Source: Uloborus plumipes
Taxonomy: Eukaryota > Arthropoda > Arachnida > Araneae > Uloboridae
Direction of reading: 5' to 3'
Length of the DNA stretch: 64,000 bases
Assembly (NCBI GenBank): GCA_038373865.1
Contig: JAXGGA010004447.1
Location: 1 to 64,000, forward strand
Of the stretch, positions 60,641-64,000 are shown in pieces. Position 1 is the stretch's first letter. Each line of letters opens with the position of its first letter. The notes beneath the pieces are model-generated. The model was given only the letters and a program-made list of their open reading frames with translations. It was not told the DNA's origin and did not search any database. The position numbers and the translations under genes were made by a program.

Positions 60641-62120
60641 AGACTATTAATAATATTCGTATAATTTTAAGGAATATTCACACTAATTATATTTAACTTT
60701 AAGCACATATTATAACAAAATTTTCTTAATTGTTGAAAAATATTACATTATTAACAAATATTCATATAATTTTCATTGAAATTTTCTTATTTCATTGCTT
60801 CACTTCAAAGTCATACCCTTTCTACACTAAACTCATTGCATTCTAGTGTTACTTGCTCAGACTTGTGTTGTTTCAACTGAACTACATTATCTCAGACCTA
60901 AACTCTTACAGACTAAGGACCCTGCTCCACATCAGCGTAAAACGCGACCGAAACCGAAGACAGAAACCGAAAATCCGAGTACTTTCCATAAGAACACTAT
61001 TTGCTCCTTTTTACGTTTCTGCTTTATTTTTCTGCTTTACGTCAATGAGCAGGGCCCTTACAGTTTATGTTTCCTTTAAATCTCTATGGCCACTACATGC
61101 CATTACTTACACATTATTTCTAGTCGTGTTCCAAATATTTCTTCTACAAAAACCAATTTGTTACGAAATAAAGAAAAATTTAGAGCACAGCCCTACTCGC
61201 ACTATTAACTATTAAAATTTTATACCTAACTATACTAAAAAACATTCATATAATTTTAACAACTATTTACACTAATTTTCTTTAACTAATAATAATATTC
61301 ATATGAAGGGCCTTGGGGGGAAAAAGATGAAAGTGATCAAAAAGCGATTGCGAGAAAAACGAAGAACAAAGTTTGATTTCTCGTCACTCCCTGTGTAGTT
61401 AATAGAGTTTTCATGCACATTTCGGTCGATTCTCATCTTTTTTCTCCCTTGTTGTTCTACCAGATGATATTAATCCTTCATAGCCACTAGATAGCGCTAA
61501 CATCTCAAATTGACGAAAAAGTAACTTTCATCTTTTTTCCCCCTGGCCCTTCATATAATTATCATTAAAATTTCCTTATAGCATTTCTTCACTTCAAATT
61601 TTTGCTTTTTCTACACTTTACTCATTGCGTTCCAATTTATTTAACTATCAACAAATATTATGCTATTGAGAAAGTTTTACTTGTGTAACTATTAACAAAT
61701 GTGTTATGTTACCTAATTATTAACTAATACTCAGATAATTATACCGAATATTCACTCAAATTTTATTCATTATTGGAAAATATTCTATTATTAATAAATA
61801 TTAAAATAATTTTCATTAAATTTCGTTATGGCATTGCTTCACTTCAAAGTCATACTTTTTCTACGCTACTACTCATCGTGTTCTAATTTTAAATGCACAA
61901 ATTTGTGTTGTTTCAACTGAATTACAATATCTCAGACCTAAACTTGTGTTAATATCTTCCTCTCTTATTAACTTTCATTTTTCCGTTCATGACACGTTTC
62001 CTTCAAAGCTCTATGACCACTAGAAGCCATTACTTACACATTATTTCTAGTCGTGTTCTAAATATTTCTTCTGCAAAAACCAATTCGTCACGAAATAAAG
62101 AAAAATTTAGAGCACAAGCT
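60640..62120 (+). repeat. Diverged tandem repeat broken by MITEs
   Basis: The block 60760-61205 recurs at 61790-62115: CATTGCTTCACTTCAAAGTC, TGTGTTGTTTCAACTGAA, ATCTCAGACCTAAACT, CATTATTTCTAGTCGTGTTC, GAAATAAAGAAAAATTTAGA. Copies differ by the insertion at about 60922-61052 (ends AGGACCCTGCTC and GAGCAGGGCCCT). The open frames here are not conserved between copies, so the repeat is judged non-coding. Confidence 0.65.
61306..61553. mobile_element. Foldback MITE inside the tandem repeat
   Basis: Ends GAAGGGCC...GGAAAAAGATGAAAGT and, inverted, ACTTTCATCTTTTTTCC with CTGGCCCTTC, flanked by ATAT-containing sequence. About 250 bp, non-coding. The palindrome continues outward for a few bases (CATATGAAGGGCC). 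Confidence 0.75.
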
Positions 62121-62710
62121 TTCACACATTCTCCCGCATATAACGTTTTTTAGCTTCGGGGGGTCCTTTTTATCGGGGTGTAATAGAGCTGCTGTTTGCA
62201 TTACTTGGGCGCCCTGGAGACTTATCAGGCGATTCGATTGCAAATTTGTGGTTTCGGGGCAGTTTTCTTTTTGGGAAACTGCGACGTCAGGTGAACCATT
62301 ATATATTTTAGAAAGTAAAATGTAACTTTCCGAGCGTTGCGAAGGATGTGAAGGGAGTCACCTTCCCAATTCTGATTTAAGAATGCTGGTGCAAGTGAAT
62401 GACATATTTGGAAGAAAAGAATTAATTAAATTGGTTTGCCAATAACTGCTATGCTAAGCACAAAAGTCGAATCTGCACTTTTTCACAAAATTGAGTTATA
62501 GCCGCCAGGTGGCTAGTTGTGACGTATTTTACTTAAATACAAAACTATATGGTCATTTGAGAATGGGAAGTATGTTTTAAAAAATTCTAAAAACGTTTTA
62601 TCTGAATCAAATACATGGAGACGCAAAACTTTTTAAAATAATATCTCGGTTTGAGCTCGACTGCAGGTACTACTTTTGCGCTCAGTACGGCAGAATACAG
62701 TAGGCTCCGG
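62121..62710. other. Intergenic, no recognised feature
   Basis: Sequence of average composition with no conserved frame or clear repeat. Confidence 0.4.
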
Positions 62711-62714
62711 TTAA

Positions 62715-63234
62715 CCCATTGATGCCCAGTAGCCTAAAAACGGGACGTTTGTTAGCTACTGAATACAAAAACCTGTAATGGGTGTATGATTTTACTAAAG
62801 CTGTTTTTCACAAGTTAAATAGTCCTTCTTCTTGAGAAAACCAGTTAGAGCCACTATTTGGACATCAGAGTTTATTTATTGATAGCTATTTTCAGACAAA
62901 TCAGTCAAGCATCGATCCAGCATGGGTAGCCACAGAAAGTAAGCGTTTTTTGCGAACTTATTTTTCATAAAATTAAACTATTTTAACATGATTTGCTTAA
63001 AATTGATCAGAAACGCCTTCTGTGAGGCTACTTTGCAAAAGTAAAGTCAAGTAAGGTCGTACTTTGCTCACATATTTGCAAAATATTCCATAAACAGGAA
63101 GTTAAATAACTTAATAAATATGGCAACGGCGATCTATTTTACGCCTAAAATGTATGTAAACCATTCCAAGTAAGAGTTTTAGGCAGATAAAAATTGAAAA
63201 AAGATAGTTAAAAAAAAACTTGGGCATAAATGGG
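62715..63234. mobile_element. piggyBac-like MITE, family 1, copy 2
   Basis: Starts CCCATTGATGCCCAGTAGCC and ends ACTTGGGCATAAATGGG. TTAA is on the left and TTAT, one change, on the right. Similar along its whole length to 680-1196 in reverse orientation, so both copies come from one source element. Confidence 0.82.
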
Positions 63235-64000
63235 TTATTTAAATCAGGGGTTAATTGAATCAGCCACTTTAATGAATCAAATCGCCCAAAAACAGAACAA
63301 TGTCCAGCTTTCTTGAATCAAAACTGTTCAGAAAAAACGTGATTTATATAAGCGAAGGCTACTGTACCATAAATGTAGAAGATTTGTCAAGTGAATTGAA
63401 TTCATTTGTTTTGACAGTCATTATGATGGCTGGGAAATACTAATTAAATGTGTTTTTGAAAAATATATTGTGTCATAAAAGCTTCAGACTTCGTAACGGT
63501 CCTGAAATTCCTGATAAAAAATATTTTGTCCTTATTTTTAGCTTTTAGTCCTGATATTTCCTTTTAAACAATCAATTTCAGGACTCCCAATAGGTTTTCA
63601 GTTTGTTCCTGAGAAAAATGGACCTAAATTCTTTAAAAATTGACATTAACCTTAACTTTTAAAGATTAAAATTAGTGATGCACGGATTAATCGGTTGATC
63701 GGCCACTTTACCGATTAACCTACTGACCAATTTGAGCCGCTTAATGGACGGGAAAATTATTTTTATTGTATTATAATAACTTTTTCTTTGAACAAGTAAC
63801 CATGTTGAATGAATTTGAACCAATTAATCGGCTACATTGTTTTATATATTTATTTTTTAAGTCTACAGTGGACAAATAAAATTGATTTTTTTCAGGTATT
63901 GATTTATATGTCTAAAACTTTGTGTGCTTGTATTATTGTATATTTACTACATTTAAAGCAGAAAAAACACAAATTTGTGCAAAAACAATGACTACTTTTT
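63235..64000. other. Intergenic with a decayed hAT fragment
   Basis: From about 63674, GTGATGCACGGATTAATCGG, GCCACTTTACCGATTAA and AATTAATCGGCTACA resemble ends of the 32739-33440 hAT family. The rest is AT-rich with no gene. The window ends here. Confidence 0.5.

Noticed and set aside
60846..61215. Overlapping + strand frames of 77 and 120 codons
   Set aside because: They lie in a tandem repeat whose second copy (61,790-62,115) does not keep the frame, and they include a separate insertion.

Overview
This is a window of AT-rich, transposon-dense animal genomic DNA from an arthropod, most likely a chelicerate such as a spider. The call rests on Rebers-Riddiford cuticle proteins, split genes with GT-AG introns, and the mix of transposons (Tc1/mariner, hAT, piggyBac-like, Mutator-like, Helitron, Penelope, CR1-type LINE). 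Almost all real coding sequence lies in short exons. The longest open frames belong to transposons.

Three host genes are supported. (1) The 3' end of UBA3, the catalytic subunit of the NEDD8-activating enzyme, is on the + strand as three exons (1307-1407, 2451-2569, 6602-6702). The rest of the gene lies left of the window. (2) Gene A, on the - strand from 27160 down to 14015, and (3) gene B, on the - strand from 56646 down to 47169, are tandem paralogues. Each has six exons joined only by phase-0 introns. The exons encode a 4-residue start, a signal peptide, two related acidic KMYP-type modules, a 15-residue linker and a terminal chitin-binding R&R domain. The products are about 226 and 225 residues. 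Both genes keep a TATA box, an inverted CCAAT box and a forkhead-like TGTTTAC site. The duplicated block covers roughly 12,560-27,505 and 46,480-57,000. Patchy similarity at 8,645-12,250 to intron 1 of gene B suggests a third, decayed partial copy.

Layout: 1-7,510 UBA3 end with MITEs, a LINE tail and a hAT element; 7,560-10,780 a hammerhead repeat, a hAT element, a MITE and a Helitron carrying a mariner; 10,780-14,000 intergenic; 14,015-27,330 gene A, its introns full of repeats; 27,330-46,480 intergenic transposon nest (Tc1, a nest several layers deep at 29,646-34,457, pogo-like MITEs, a Penelope element, foldbacks); 46,480-57,000 gene B; 57,000-64,000 intergenic with a Helitron, MITEs and diverged repeats.

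The most unusual signals are hammerhead ribozymes in a repeat family. Two have every core nucleotide and all stems intact, and both lie in the sense direction inside introns of gene A. A third, nearly intact copy lies just past the UBA3 3' end. Other notable signals are two copies of an exact 37-nt U2 snRNA 5' fragment, and paralogous empty sites that show which insertions post-date the A/B split. All identifications come from reading the sequence, without database search or folding software.
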